Origin: an uncultured Metabacillus sp.
GTDB taxonomy: Bacteria; Bacillota; Bacilli; Bacillales; Bacillaceae
Direction of reading: 5' to 3'
Assembly: GCF_947503125.1 (NCBI RefSeq)
Contig: NZ_CANNCR010000004.1
Location: forward strand, 62,001-126,000
DNA length: 64,000 bases
Shown here: piece after piece, positions 8,698 to 18,625 of the stretch
Layout: the number at the start of each line of letters is the position of its first letter
How positions within the stretch are numbered: the first letter of the stretch is position 1
Notes under the pieces: model-generated
The model's input: only the letters and a program-made list of their open reading frames with translations
Database searches by the model: none
Told to the model about the DNA's origin: nothing
Position numbers and translations under genes: made by a program

Positions 8698-8896
8698 GCA
8701 GTAGATCAAATCTGTTTTTTGATGATCAAGTACCTATTGCGCCATTAATCCTTCATACCTTAAATAAACACCAAATCAAATTAACGATATCCCTGAAATA
8801 ACTTTTATCAGAATACTTCGAAGAAAAGATCTTTAGGTTTAATTTGTCTATTAAGGGCATGATATACATACGTATTTCATTTGTGAGGTGGATGTT

Positions 8897-9310
8897 ATGG
8901 CCAAGAAGGAACAACAAACTGGCACTGATGATGCCATTATTCTTATGTTCTTAGATTTGGTTGAAGAAGACGGAATCGAAGTAGAAGTAACTCTAAGTGT
9001 CCAAGGGGCGATTATTTCAGGGACATTAATTGGAGCAAGCGCCTACTATGAAGGCGTAACAGAAGCTTCCAAACACCTTCAGGACAGTACAATGTCAAAA
9101 ATCATTTCAAAAAAATTCGGTGATTTAAAAGAAGCTTACGCCAAACAAAAACAAGAAGAGGCTGAAAAAGAGCAAAAGGGAAGTTTAAAAACCTTCATTC
9201 ACTTAAAACATGCCAAGTATCACAGTAAACCAACTCAATTACCTAATGGCTCCTGGTGGAGAGGTAGAATTTCATCAATAGATGGCTTTTCTTTCGATTT
9301 ACTTAACTAA
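8897..9310 (+). CDS. gvpU: GvpU-like gas vesicle accessory protein (orphan)
   Basis: A 137-residue protein with TDDAIILMFLDLVEEDGIEVEVTLSV near the N-terminus, GAIISGTLIGASAYYEGV, a charged coiled stretch (KQKQEEAEKEQK) and a C-terminal WWRGRISSIDGFSF. This matches GvpU of gas vesicle clusters such as that of Priestia megaterium. No other gvp gene is nearby, so here it probably does something else or is a relic. AGGTGG precedes the ATG at 8897; a GTG at 8888 is possible. Confidence 0.75.
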   Translation: MAKKEQQTGTDDAIILMFLDLVEEDGIEVEVTLSVQGAIISGTLIGASAYYEGVTEASKHLQDSTMSKIISKKFGDLKEAYAKQKQEEAEKEQKGSLKTFIHLKHAKYHSKPTQLPNGSWWRGRISSIDGFSFDLLN

Positions 9311-9323
9311 AACACCTTCAGGC

Positions 9324-9363
9324 AATAAAATCCCCTTCAAAACCTTTTGGGGGTTTTATTTTT
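9324..9363 (+). terminator. Terminator of the gvpU-like gene
   Basis: AATAAAATCCCC and GGGGGTTTTATT form a long stem, followed by TTTTT. Confidence 0.75.
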
Positions 9364-9480
9364 AATAGAGTATCAGCATGTATGTTTCAGAAAAGTATGT
9401 ATCTTATGTATTACATGATGATACATTTTCACTGCTTACACATTGAACACTAAAAACTAGGGTTGTAGAGGAGGTAAGAG

Positions 9481-10057
9481 ATGAGTAATGTAAGTTGCAG
9501 TAACCCTGGTGGTGCAAACAATAAATCACATACAAGTTCTAAAGAAGGAAATTTAATATGGTGGCAGTTATCGTTGATTGGGATTGGCTGCACAATTGGT
9601 ACCGGATATTTTCTTGGCTCGAGTATAGGTGTAGAAATAACTGGACCCTCTATTGTTATTTCATTTCTCTTAGCAGCGCTTGGAACATTTATTGTTTTTA
9701 ATGTTTTGGCGAAAATGACGTCTGAAGACCCTCAAGAAGGATCATTTTGTTATTATGCCGGCAAGGCTTTTGGAAAGTGGGCGGAATTCAGCTGCGGCTG
9801 GAATTATTGGTGTTCTAATATTCTTATTATGGGTAGTCAACTAACTGCACTTGCTATCCTTTCACGGTTTTGGTTCCCCCATATTCCGTTATGGATCTTT
9901 GCAGCAGGCTATGCCATTCTTTCAATTTTGGTGGTGATTTCCGGAACAAAAGGGTTTGATAAAATTGAAAATTTATTTTGTCGCAGTTATTGCCTTAGTT
10001 TGCTTAAAAATGAAAAAAGGGTGGAAAAAGCCTGTGAATAAAATTCGATATTATTAG
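9481..10057 (+). pseudogene. Amino-acid permease remnant (APC family)
   Basis: The first 160 residues are the N-terminal third of an APC-superfamily amino-acid permease: LSLIGIGCTIGTGYFLGSS followed by four or five membrane segments up to KGFDKIENLF. The family is about 450 residues long. At about 9980 the reading leaves the family. The other frame then reads FVAVIALVCLKMKKGWKKP to a stop at 10055, which looks like a permease C-terminus. An internal deletion with frame change is the simplest reading. A good ribosome binding site (GAGGAGG) precedes the ATG, so a truncated protein could still be made. Confidence 0.75.
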
Positions 10058-10068
10058 GTTTCCTATAG

Positions 10069-10103
10069 AATGGTCAATCTTATTATTTGGTTGACCATTT
10101 TTT
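10069..10103 (+). terminator. Terminator after the permease remnant
   Basis: AATGGTCAA and TTGACCATT pair over 9 bases, followed by TTTTTAT. Confidence 0.8.
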
Positions 10104-10144
10104 ATATAAGTCTTAGCTTTAAAAGTAAAAATGATGATGAGAAA

Positions 10145-11308
10145 TCATTCCCCATCACCATTTACCTCTTTTGCTTCATTTTGCTCCCAATAGTAATCAG
10201 CGAGAATATCTGAAAAGACATCGATTGTTCTTTCCAGCTCTTCTAAGTTATTATCCACACCGCCAACTTCCAAAAGCATGGCATTATTGGACACATCCTG
10301 ATTGTAAACTCCATTTCCATCACTTTTAGACTTAAGAAACACACCGCGGCTAATCCCAGGGTATTTTGCCTCAAGTCTTTGATGAAACGTTTTCGCTACA
10401 TCGAGATTTTCTAGATAATTTTCGTGTTCCTTTCCAACGACAAAATAAACCCTAGCATAATTTTTTCCATTGATTGTTTTTGTCGTGATGTGTCTTCGAG
10501 CGGAATCGCGATGAATATCAATAAAATAATCTAAATTCGCATTCTTCGCAGCAGCAGCTTCCTCAACAATCTCACCTGATACAGTATAAGCTCTGGTAGA
10601 TTTCCAGCCTTTCTTATGCAACTCCTGTGTCATATTGGTTTTATCATGGATGACGCCAATTCCTCGTTTCATCAGGTTTTCAGCTAATCGGCTTCCAAGA
10701 CCAATCACATTTACCCTTTCGTCAGAGCTTATCGCCTCATTGGAGTTATTTGCATCCTTTAATAATGGCAAAAACGATTCCCAGCTGTGGCTTTGATAAA
10801 TAAAAACAGTTTTATGCTCAGGATTAGCAACAGGCTTTTGATCTGTTTCTGAGTTTTGTCGTTCACTAAGCTTTTCCTCCGCCACTTGTCTTTCCTTCAG
10901 TAAAACCTCAGTCGGCGGCGGTGACTCGTAGGGAAGATTACTAAGATTCGTCCCTTCCCCTGCTATAGCAATTTCTGTTTCATACAATTTCAATCCAGGC
11001 AATTCATTTCCTAAATACGTTCTTACATCTGTTGGTTTTATCCTTGTTGCTAATTGGATGGCTAATGCTGAAAGATTTGCTGTGGTAAATAAGGGGTTAT
11101 CGGGATTTTGATAAAAGTACTGATTTTCAGCCTGGAGAAAATGAACAAATAGTTGCTCTGTGCTAAAATCACCAATCGTCCTTTGAATATTTTTAGAATC
11201 AACTCTCACATTAAACGTTATAATAAGGCCGATTAAACAAAAAACAAAAATCACGGTCAAAGCGGGAACATAGAAAAGCTTAAATAAGAAGAGATCCTTT
11301 GTTTTCAC
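10145..11308 (-). CDS. spoIIP: Stage II sporulation protein P (SpoIIP)
   Basis: A membrane-anchored peptidoglycan amidase/endopeptidase that, with SpoIID and SpoIIM, thins septal wall during engulfment. There is one N-terminal membrane helix (LFYVPALTVIFVFCLIGLIITF), then an extracytoplasmic region with a charged linker near residue 150, and the catalytic domain with the Zn-ligand segment FIYQSHSWESF and IDIHRDS. The GTG at 11308 is chosen because AAAAGGGGGTG lies just before it; the upstream ATG at 11332 has no site. In B. subtilis spoIIP follows gpr; gpr is not here, so this may be an additional copy. Confidence 0.92.
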   Translation of the reverse strand: MKTKDLFLFKLFYVPALTVIFVFCLIGLIITFNVRVDSKNIQRTIGDFSTEQLFVHFLQAENQYFYQNPDNPLFTTANLSALAIQLATRIKPTDVRTYLGNELPGLKLYETEIAIAGEGTNLSNLPYESPPPTEVLLKERQVAEEKLSERQNSETDQKPVANPEHKTVFIYQSHSWESFLPLLKDANNSNEAISSDERVNVIGLGSRLAENLMKRGIGVIHDKTNMTQELHKKGWKSTRAYTVSGEIVEEAAAAKNANLDYFIDIHRDSARRHITTKTINGKNYARVYFVVGKEHENYLENLDVAKTFHQRLEAKYPGISRGVFLKSKSDGNGVYNQDVSNNAMLLEVGGVDNNLEELERTIDVFSDILADYYWEQNEAKEVNGDGE

Positions 11309-11422
11309 AACACACCCCCTTTTATTCTTCATTTATGTATATGAAAAGAAGAAGGGGGTATAACAAGATTTATCTCATTTTTATCTCATTTTTATTTCTA
11401 TTCATCTTTGCTTTATAGATAA

Positions 11423-11971
11423 TTAAATTGTATCATCCTCATTTATAATGGCCAGTACTTGATGGTCTTCCCATTTTCCGTTGACTTTAACATTTTTCCT
11501 AGCAACGCCTTCCTTGTGAAACCCTGCTTTCTCTAAAACTCTGATGGAGCCAATATTATGCGGCATTACACCAGCTTCAATTCTATGTAGCTTTAATTGA
11601 TTAAATGCAAAATCAACGATTAAACGAACCGCTTCTGTCATATATCCCTTTCCATTATGGTTGCGGTCTAAAGAATAACCGACATAACAGCTCTGTAAAG
11701 CCCCTCTCAACACTTCTGAAAGCATAATGGAACGAATTTGTTCTTTTGATTCTTTTAAAAATATTCCGAAAAAATAATATTGATCAAGCTCCTGCAGTTC
11801 TTTATTTTTCTTAATTCTCGCCAGCTGACCTTCTAATGTATAAAAAGATTCCTCCCGGCGTGCAGCAAACTTTTGAAAAAATTCCCGATTGTTCAGCTCA
11901 AGCTGCAAGGAGGCCTTAGCATCATCAGGTTCTAATGTTCTGACAAATATATTTTCGCTGCTAAATTTCAT
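11423..11971 (-). CDS. GNAT-family N-acetyltransferase (RimJ/RimL-like)
   Basis: A 182-residue acetyl-CoA-dependent transferase. The acetyl-CoA loop reads SLDRNHNGKGYMTEAV, followed by NIGSIRVLEKAGFHKEGVARK, the usual end of RimJ-type enzymes that acetylate N-termini or small molecules. It is closest by eye to B. subtilis YjcK/YdaF. AGGAGG lies 9 bases before the ATG. The 232 bases between it and the next gene show nothing I recognise. Confidence 0.85.
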   Translation of the reverse strand: MKFSSENIFVRTLEPDDAKASLQLELNNREFFQKFAARREESFYTLEGQLARIKKNKELQELDQYYFFGIFLKESKEQIRSIMLSEVLRGALQSCYVGYSLDRNHNGKGYMTEAVRLIVDFAFNQLKLHRIEAGVMPHNIGSIRVLEKAGFHKEGVARKNVKVNGKWEDHQVLAIINEDDTI

Positions 11972-12203
11972 TTCGCATTTCCTCCTAATTGATTTTTTGT
12001 TAGTTCAAGGCATATAACAATATATTAAAAAAGCAGCAAAGCTATTTAGAGACATGCTTTGATACCTTTATAATCACTTGTTTTTTTAGTTTAAAATCAA
12101 CCGTGTTTGCTTCATAATGAACTATAGAACCATAGTTGATTCATTCAGATAGTCTTAGAGGAGGATATAAGTCCCTATCAAACTTTTTCGAGTCAATAAC
12201 GGC

Positions 12204-12851
12204 TTAAAATGCTGTTGACATTATGATTCTTTCTCGGTTTTTTATGAATGTTTCTTTACAAATCTGCTTAATGCTGGAGTAATTCTGCGAACAAATTGCT
12301 TCATAGATTAACTTATTTAATTGATTTGCAGAGTAATGCTTTTGGTTTGGGGTTAATTTCCAATTAACCATAGCCATTCTCACAAATTTATCTTTCAACG
12401 AATCCATGAATTCTAGCATTGTTTTATTGTTTGCAGATGAAATCATACACCGAGTAAAAAGAAGATGGTATTGAATATACTTATAATAGTCATCATTCTT
12501 TTCTGCATCAAGTTGCAGGTCTAAATACATTTTTAATTTATCAAGATCGAAGCTGTGGCCCCTTGCCTCTACCTCATCAACAGAAAACTCTTGCAAAAAA
12601 AAGATTACTTGCGAAATGTCCAGCAATTCTTTCATAGAAATCTCTTTCACAATAATTCCACGGTTTTTAATAGATGTGACAAATCCCTCTGACTCTAAAC
12701 GGGAGATTGCGCCTCTAATAGGGGTACGGCTCATATTTAGTTCTTTTGCTAATACATTTTCCGATAGAAGCAGACCTGGCATATAATTAGCAGTAATTAA
12801 ATTTTCACGGATTGTCGTATAAGCTATGTCAACAAGTGAGTTTTTGGTCAT
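12204..12851 (-). CDS. GntR-family regulator, FCD/FadR subgroup
   Basis: A 215-residue repressor: winged helix at residues 1-75 (LLSENVLAKELNMSRTPIRGAISRLESEGFV), then a helical FCD-type ligand domain with YIQYHLLFTRCMISSANNKTMLEF. The ATG at 12851 has AAAGGAATT about 6 bases upstream; an earlier in-frame ATG lacks a site. It lies downstream of the phosphonate-type transporter operon on the same strand, behind a terminator. It is the best candidate to bind the TTGTATACAA palindrome before phnD. Confidence 0.85.
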   Translation of the reverse strand: MTKNSLVDIAYTTIRENLITANYMPGLLLSENVLAKELNMSRTPIRGAISRLESEGFVTSIKNRGIIVKEISMKELLDISQVIFFLQEFSVDEVEARGHSFDLDKLKMYLDLQLDAEKNDDYYKYIQYHLLFTRCMISSANNKTMLEFMDSLKDKFVRMAMVNWKLTPNQKHYSANQLNKLIYEAICSQNYSSIKQICKETFIKNRERIIMSTAF

Positions 12852-13054
12852 TTTACAATTCCTTTCAAAAACAGAATTACACACACTAATTCTAAATTAC
12901 CCTACAGTTATCCGCAAGAACAATTGCCCTTACATCGCGGGATAATGGAAAGTAACTATCCTCTATTATATTTACCTCACAATTGGTCTATCATATATTA
13001 AATTGCTTAAACATCATAAGGATAGTGTTCTTCTTCATTTCCAACATAGAGAGA

Positions 13055-13082
13055 ACAAAAAAAGAAGTGCTATAACACTTCT
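13055..13082 (-). terminator. Terminator of the phn-type operon
   Basis: AGAAGTG and CACTTCT pair around a 6-base loop. On the minus strand a TTTTTTTG tract follows, just after the phosphatase gene. Confidence 0.8.
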
Positions 13083-13103
13083 CCTTCTACCTTATAAATA
13101 TCT

Positions 13104-13853
13104 CTATAATGCAACAGTTTCACCTACATTTAAAAAACGTCCCTTCACTCGCTCAATTACATCCTGCCCCACACCTTTTGCCAGCAAATAGTGTCCAACA
13201 CTTTGATAAGTATGAAGGATGTACTCATAGGCTCTTATAATATAGTCTCGATTTGAATACATGTACTCCTTTGGAATATTTCCATTCGGATTTTCGATCT
13301 GTTGAATAGACTCCAAATTCGTGTAGGTTACTTCATAATTTGAGACAATATCTTTCTTTTCCACTCCTGCCAAGCCTAGCAGCAGCATCGCTAAGATCCC
13401 TGTACGATCTTTTCCGGCCGCGCAATGAAAGACGATGCAGCCTTCTTCCGCTTGGTCAATTACATCAAAAATTCTCTTTACCGAATCGTTGTTTTGCTCC
13501 AATAAATCTATATAAAAATCTCCCATTGAAATCTCATACGAAGATAGAGTAATATCTGAAACCAGTTCGGTAATAAACGGGATGTTATGATATTTACAAA
13601 AATCCTCTTCTCCAAGTGGGTTTTTATGAGTTTCGATTTCATCTACTCCCCGCAGATCAATGACGGTTTTCACCCCGTACTCTTTTAAAAAGATGATGTC
13701 TTCTCGAGTGAGCTTGCTCATATCACTTGACCTTAAAAAGGAGTGCCACTTAGTTTGTTGCCCATATTCAGTACTGTATCCACCTAGCTCCCGACAGTTT
13801 TCTACACTATTAATCGGCAAGCGTACCCAATTTAATTTTGCATTTTTCATCAT
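13104..13853 (-). CDS. Tyrosine-phosphatase-like (CX5R) phosphatase
   Basis: A 249-residue cysteine phosphatase of the Y_phosphatase3 type: N-terminal VENCRELGGYSTEYG, general acid region, and the P-loop VFHCAAGKDRTG with catalytic Cys and Arg. Members dephosphorylate phosphotyrosine, phosphoinositides or inositol phosphates. It is the last gene of the phnD-phnC-phnE-phnE operon, starting 18 bases after the second phnE. It may therefore release phosphate from an imported organophosphate; that is inference. GGAGG lies 8 bases before the ATG. Confidence 0.88.
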   Translation of the reverse strand: MMKNAKLNWVRLPINSVENCRELGGYSTEYGQQTKWHSFLRSSDMSKLTREDIIFLKEYGVKTVIDLRGVDEIETHKNPLGEEDFCKYHNIPFITELVSDITLSSYEISMGDFYIDLLEQNNDSVKRIFDVIDQAEEGCIVFHCAAGKDRTGILAMLLLGLAGVEKKDIVSNYEVTYTNLESIQQIENPNGNIPKEYMYSNRDYIIRAYEYILHTYQSVGHYLLAKGVGQDVIERVKGRFLNVGETVAL

Positions 13854-13871
13854 CTTAGTATCCTCCTACAA

Positions 13872-14666
13872 TCAACTGTTCCCAAATTTAATATTATTTT
13901 TAATCTTCGTCATCACCAGTTCAAGCACAACCATGAGTAAACAAATCATAATGACAATTGTCGTTGTTTGTGCATAATTATACGTATTTATCGCTTGTGT
14001 CAATAAAAGACCAATCCCGCCGACCCCGATGATTCCTAAACCGATGGATTCAGAAACATTGGATTCAAAGCAAACGGTTATCCAAGCCACAAAAGCGGTA
14101 ATACAAAGCGGAATCAATCCGTGATAAACAATTTTAAACCAAGAAGCCCCTGTTGACTTCATCGCTTCAATAATCTCGCCGCCCGTCTCTTCTATACTCC
14201 CTGTAAAAGTTTTGACAAGGTAGCCGACAGCAGAGATCAAAATGGCAACAAAGCCTGACACATTACCAAAACCTAGACTCGCGATCACCATTAATCCCCA
14301 TACCAATGAAGGGACGGAACGAATGATGGCGAAAAACCCTTTTATAAAAATCGCTAAATATCGATTCGGTGCAATATTTGATGCTGCTAAAAAACTTAAA
14401 AACATGGCTAAAAAAACAGCCACAACCAATGTTAACAAAGCCAATGCTAAACTGGTCACAATATTCAAAAGAGCATCAGGAACAATTGAAAAATCCACAG
14501 CCATCATTCGACTTAAGACGTCGGGAACATTTTCTAACCGTTCATAAAATTTTTGTATATCTAAGTTGATAAGCTTCAAAGCTGCAATAAACACCGCACC
14601 CAATATAAGAACAAGAAGAATCGACTTGCCAACACTTCCTTTTGACGTGACTCGAATGTGCTCCAT
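13872..14666 (-). CDS. phnE: Phosphonate-type ABC transporter permease 2
   Basis: A 264-residue inner-membrane protein with about six helices, the second of two PhnE copies. The cytoplasmic EAA-type loop is near IEAMKSTGASWFKIVYHGLIP. The family C-terminal LGIIGVGGIGLLLTQ is present. It starts 25 bases after the first phnE and shares its transcript. With the other permease, PhnC and PhnD it would form a high-affinity importer. Confidence 0.93.
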   Translation of the reverse strand: MEHIRVTSKGSVGKSILLVLILGAVFIAALKLINLDIQKFYERLENVPDVLSRMMAVDFSIVPDALLNIVTSLALALLTLVVAVFLAMFLSFLAASNIAPNRYLAIFIKGFFAIIRSVPSLVWGLMVIASLGFGNVSGFVAILISAVGYLVKTFTGSIEETGGEIIEAMKSTGASWFKIVYHGLIPLCITAFVAWITVCFESNVSESIGLGIIGVGGIGLLLTQAINTYNYAQTTTIVIMICLLMVVLELVMTKIKNNIKFGNS

Positions 14667-14691
14667 TATGTCTTCAATCTCCTTACTTTCA

Positions 14692-15492
14692 TTAAACGAA
14701 ACGTTTACGAATCGAATTGGTTACTAACTCTGTTAATAAAATAATCGCGACGACTACGGCAATAATCGTAATCGCTTCTCCGTATTTGAACAAATTAATA
14801 TTTGTATCAATTAAGACGCCTATACCTCCTGCCCCAACAAGACCTAAAACCGCGGACGCTCTGACATTAATTTCAAAAGCAAATAACGTCCAATTAATCA
14901 AAGCTGGAACAAACTGAGGGATGACTCCATGAAACAAGATTTGAAAATAAGAGGAACCATTCGCCCGTAACGCCTCAAGCTTGTCTCCAGAAATTTCATC
15001 GATCGATTCTGCATAACTTTTACTTAAAAATCCGATGGTTACAAGAATCAACGCCAAAACGCCAACAATCCCGCCTATACCGAAAATATAAACCAATAAT
15101 GCTCCCCAAATAATAAAAGGGATATTCCGTAATATTGATACAAAACCGCGGGTAATCACCCGCAATGATTTAAACTTATTCGTATTTTCCGAGATTAAAA
15201 TCCCGAAAATAAACGCAATAATCGTAGAAATATAGGTTGAGATGATCGCATAACCGAGCGTATCGACCACTGCTGGTATATATTGTTCTAAATTCTCCGC
15301 ATTTGGAGGAAAGAACTTTTCAAAGAAAAACATAACAAAGCTTGGTAAGCCCATGAGCATCTCTATAAAGGAAATCTCTAAATAAAAAACGGAAAAAATC
15401 AACACGGCAAAGATGGCAGCAACAACGGCAATAGTTTTTTTAGGATCTCTTTGATCGAGTGGGATCTTATGAATGGTTTTGTTATTCATCAT
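14692..15492 (-). CDS. phnE: Phosphonate-type ABC transporter permease 1
   Basis: A 266-residue membrane permease. The loop LEALRANGSSYFQILFHGVIPQ contacts the ATPase, and VLGLVGAGGIGVLID is the family signature near the C-terminus. Its start overlaps the end of phnC by 11 bases, which indicates translational coupling. Two non-identical PhnE copies are usual in Bacillus phosphonate or phosphite importers. Confidence 0.93.
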   Translation of the reverse strand: MMNNKTIHKIPLDQRDPKKTIAVVAAIFAVLIFSVFYLEISFIEMLMGLPSFVMFFFEKFFPPNAENLEQYIPAVVDTLGYAIISTYISTIIAFIFGILISENTNKFKSLRVITRGFVSILRNIPFIIWGALLVYIFGIGGIVGVLALILVTIGFLSKSYAESIDEISGDKLEALRANGSSYFQILFHGVIPQFVPALINWTLFAFEINVRASAVLGLVGAGGIGVLIDTNINLFKYGEAITIIAVVVAIILLTELVTNSIRKRFV

Positions 15493-16299
15493 TTTGTCCC
15501 ACCGCCAATTGCATTGACTGCGTTCCGCTTTCTTCCTGAAGCGTCATTTGCGATTCTTTTCCTTCATAGATATCTCGAATCATTTCATCCGTTAAATGGG
15601 ATGGTGCTCCATCAAAAACAACCGACCCTTTTTTGATCCCGATAATTCGTGTAGCATACTTTTTGGCGTAGTCCACTTGATGGAGATTCACAATACAGGT
15701 TAATTTCTTTTCTTGAGAAATCGTATGAAGCTGCTGCATCACTATATTGGCAGAAAGCGGATCTAGTGATGCGATCGGCTCGTCCGCAAGCAGAAGTTTT
15801 GGTCTCTGCAAGATTGCTCGACAAATTCCAACCCGCTGCATCTGTCCTCCAGAAAGCTCATCAGCTCGTTTATAAATTTGGTCTTGAAGACCCACTTTTT
15901 TCAGCAGTTCAACAGCTTCTTGCTTATCTTTATGAGAATAGAGTCCAAGCAAACTCTTGTATAAAGGAATGCTGCTTAATTGCCCATGTAGAACATTTTT
16001 AATGACATTCGTTCTTCCAACCAAGTTATAATGCTGGAATATCATTCCAATTTTTGATCTTTCTTTCCTCAACTTCCGCCCATTCAGCTTTTCCAGATGC
16101 TGTCCATCAAATATAATTTCCCCTTCGGACGGATCCACAAGGCGATTGATACATCGGATAAAGGTTGACTTTCCAGCACCAGACGGACCGATGACAACGA
16201 TAAATTCACCTGGGTAGAAATCTAAAGAAATGCCATTCAAAGCACAGTATCTTTACCATAGACCTTCACTAAATTTTTTATTGTTAATAATGGGTTCAT
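15482..16299 (-). pseudogene. phnC: Phosphonate-type ABC transporter ATPase PhnC, frameshifted
   Basis: Read from ATG at 16299, the gene begins MNPLLTIKNLVKVYGKDTV, the normal PhnC start, and then hits TGA. Restoring one G near 16242-16247 (GTGCT to GTGGCT) gives ALNGISLDFYPGEF and a full ATPase: Walker A GPSGAGKST, signature LSGGQMQRV, Walker B LLLADEPIASLD. The start ATG overlaps the phnD stop as ATGA. As sequenced, only an unlikely TTG at 16240 without ribosome binding site would yield the body, lacking the first strand. It is either a recent mutation or an assembly error. Confidence 0.85.
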
Positions 16300-17231
16300 T
16301 TTGCTTCTTCCTCTAAAGCATTAATGGCATCAAGCATTTCAATTGTAGGATCATAATAATTTTGTTCAGTCGCTACAAAACGTGCCTTTGGATCATTATG
16401 GACGGCTTCAAAATATTTCTCATCTTCAAATGATACGAACGCATCTCTTAAGGCCTTTTTAAAATCTTCTGGTAAATTCTCGCGAATAATATAAGAAGCA
16501 TCAGGGATATCATCTGTACGTCCGATAATTTTAAATTCATCTTCCTTAATCGTTCCTGCCTCAATCATACTATCCAGCTGACCAATAGCCACTGCCGCTG
16601 CATCAAAGTCACCCATCTTTACACCCATGACACTATTTGCGTGGGATTCGGAAAAAGTAACATTTTCAAAAAAGTAGCCAGACTGCTCAATTAAATCAGG
16701 ATCCAGGTCAAACTCTTGAACTAGGGTTCCCTTTGGATAAAGATAGCCTGAGGAAGAAGCAGCATTTACAAACGCAAAGTTCTTTCCTTTTAAATCCTCC
16801 ATCTTGTTGATTTCTTCATTATCCTTTTTTGTAATAAAAGCAGTATAATATTCATAACCCTCTACTTGAGGAGTAACTAATATTTCTGCCCCAGCTTTTT
16901 TGTCTGCTTGGTAATAGCTCATTGGACTAGCAAACATAATATCTAAATTCCCGCTTGCTAGAGCTTCAATTCCAACAGCGTAGCTGCCGCCTTCAAACTC
17001 TTTCACTTCAATTCCTAATTCTTCAGAAAGGTGATCTCTCAATGCTGTATGCATAGAAGCAGCATTTGGATTGTTTTCATTTGGCATTTGCACCAAGGTA
17101 AGTTCTTCTGGCCACCCCTTGTTTGCTGAATCAGCTGAAGCAGAGGATGATGAATTCGCTCCATTCCCACACGCTGCCAAAGTGGATACAAGTCCTAATG
17201 TTAGAAAGAATTTTGATAATTTTTTCATCAT
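16296..17231 (-). CDS. phnD: Phosphonate-type ABC transporter substrate-binding lipoprotein PhnD
   Basis: A 311-residue exported lipoprotein: signal KLSKFFLTLGLVSTLAAC with the lipobox Cys, a serine-rich linker, then a periplasmic-binding fold with YAVGIEALASGNLDIMFASP and FVNAASSSGYLYP, typical of PhnD. ATG at 17231 follows AAGGAGA by 8 bases. It is the first gene of the operon. The ligand could be a phosphonate, phosphite or an organophosphate. No C-P lyase or phosphonatase gene is in the window. Confidence 0.93.
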   Translation of the reverse strand: MMKKLSKFFLTLGLVSTLAACGNGANSSSSASADSANKGWPEELTLVQMPNENNPNAASMHTALRDHLSEELGIEVKEFEGGSYAVGIEALASGNLDIMFASPMSYYQADKKAGAEILVTPQVEGYEYYTAFITKKDNEEINKMEDLKGKNFAFVNAASSSGYLYPKGTLVQEFDLDPDLIEQSGYFFENVTFSESHANSVMGVKMGDFDAAAVAIGQLDSMIEAGTIKEDEFKIIGRTDDIPDASYIIRENLPEDFKKALRDAFVSFEDEKYFEAVHNDPKARFVATEQNYYDPTIEMLDAINALEEEAK

Positions 17232-17406
17232 TTTGTATGTCTCCTTCATAGAGTTAATTAAAATAATTAAATGAATAACTTGCTTGGTACTTTGGTTGAA
17301 CTAAAAATTTTAAAACATCATTCATTGAACCATTAGCAACCCTACTAATTCCTTCTCACCTAATTAAAAAAGATTGGATTTCATTTCACCTCACGTAGTA
17401 TTCAAC

Positions 17407-17416
17407 TTGTATACAA
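17407..17416. promoter_or_regulatory. GntR-type operator before phnD
   Basis: TTGTATACAA is a perfect 10-base palindrome of the form bound by FCD/FadR-type GntR repressors. It lies about 175 bases upstream of phnD in the only large gap of the region. The rest of 17232-17650 is AT-rich and shows nothing else certain. Confidence 0.6.
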
Positions 17417-17649
17417 CTAATAATATAAAGATAGAATGTTAAGAGAGTTTTTTTCAGACGTAAAGATTAGGTAAATAATTGTAAAGAGAAAAAAGTTTCT
17501 TCCTAATGAAACGCTCTACAACGAATTGAAATTTAAATTAATATTTATCATACACGTCAACAAGTAAAACATTATTACTGACAATTTAATGCATCAGAAT
17601 TCTCATTCAGTGATAAAACAAAAGGGTTTTAAATCAGGTATTAACATGG

Positions 17650-17685
17650 AAAAAAGACTCATTCTTCTTTGAACGAGTCTTTTTT
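17650..17685 (-). terminator. Terminator of map
   Basis: AAAAAAGACTC and GAGTCTTTTTT pair over 11 bases around a 14-base loop directly after the map stop codon. The symmetrical A/T flanks would let it work on both strands. Confidence 0.85.
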
Positions 17686-17698
17686 CATGTAGATTTAC

Positions 17699-18445
<747 letters not shown>

Positions 18446-18574
18446 CTACCTCATTCTTCAAAAATATATATTAATTGTACCTTTCTTCTAAGATCAATCC
18501 AAGCAATGAATACTTCACAAAGAAATAAGAGAAAGAAAGGGATTCATTTAAGAGTGTGAACAGACGAAATCAAA

Positions 18575-18599
18575 GCGTGAATCCTCTAAGAATCCACGC
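18575..18599 (-). terminator. Possible terminator of the 76-residue protein gene
   Basis: GCGTGGATTC and GGATTCACGC (minus strand) form a 10-pair stem with two G-U pairs and a 5-base loop. Only TTTG follows, so termination would be weak. Confidence 0.4.
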
Positions 18600-18625
18600 C
18601 TAAAAAATCATAAGTCGTTAATAGA

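Noticed and set aside
13003-13191. Plus-strand frame over the end of the phosphatase gene
   Set aside because: It runs through the operon terminator and antisense to a clear gene.
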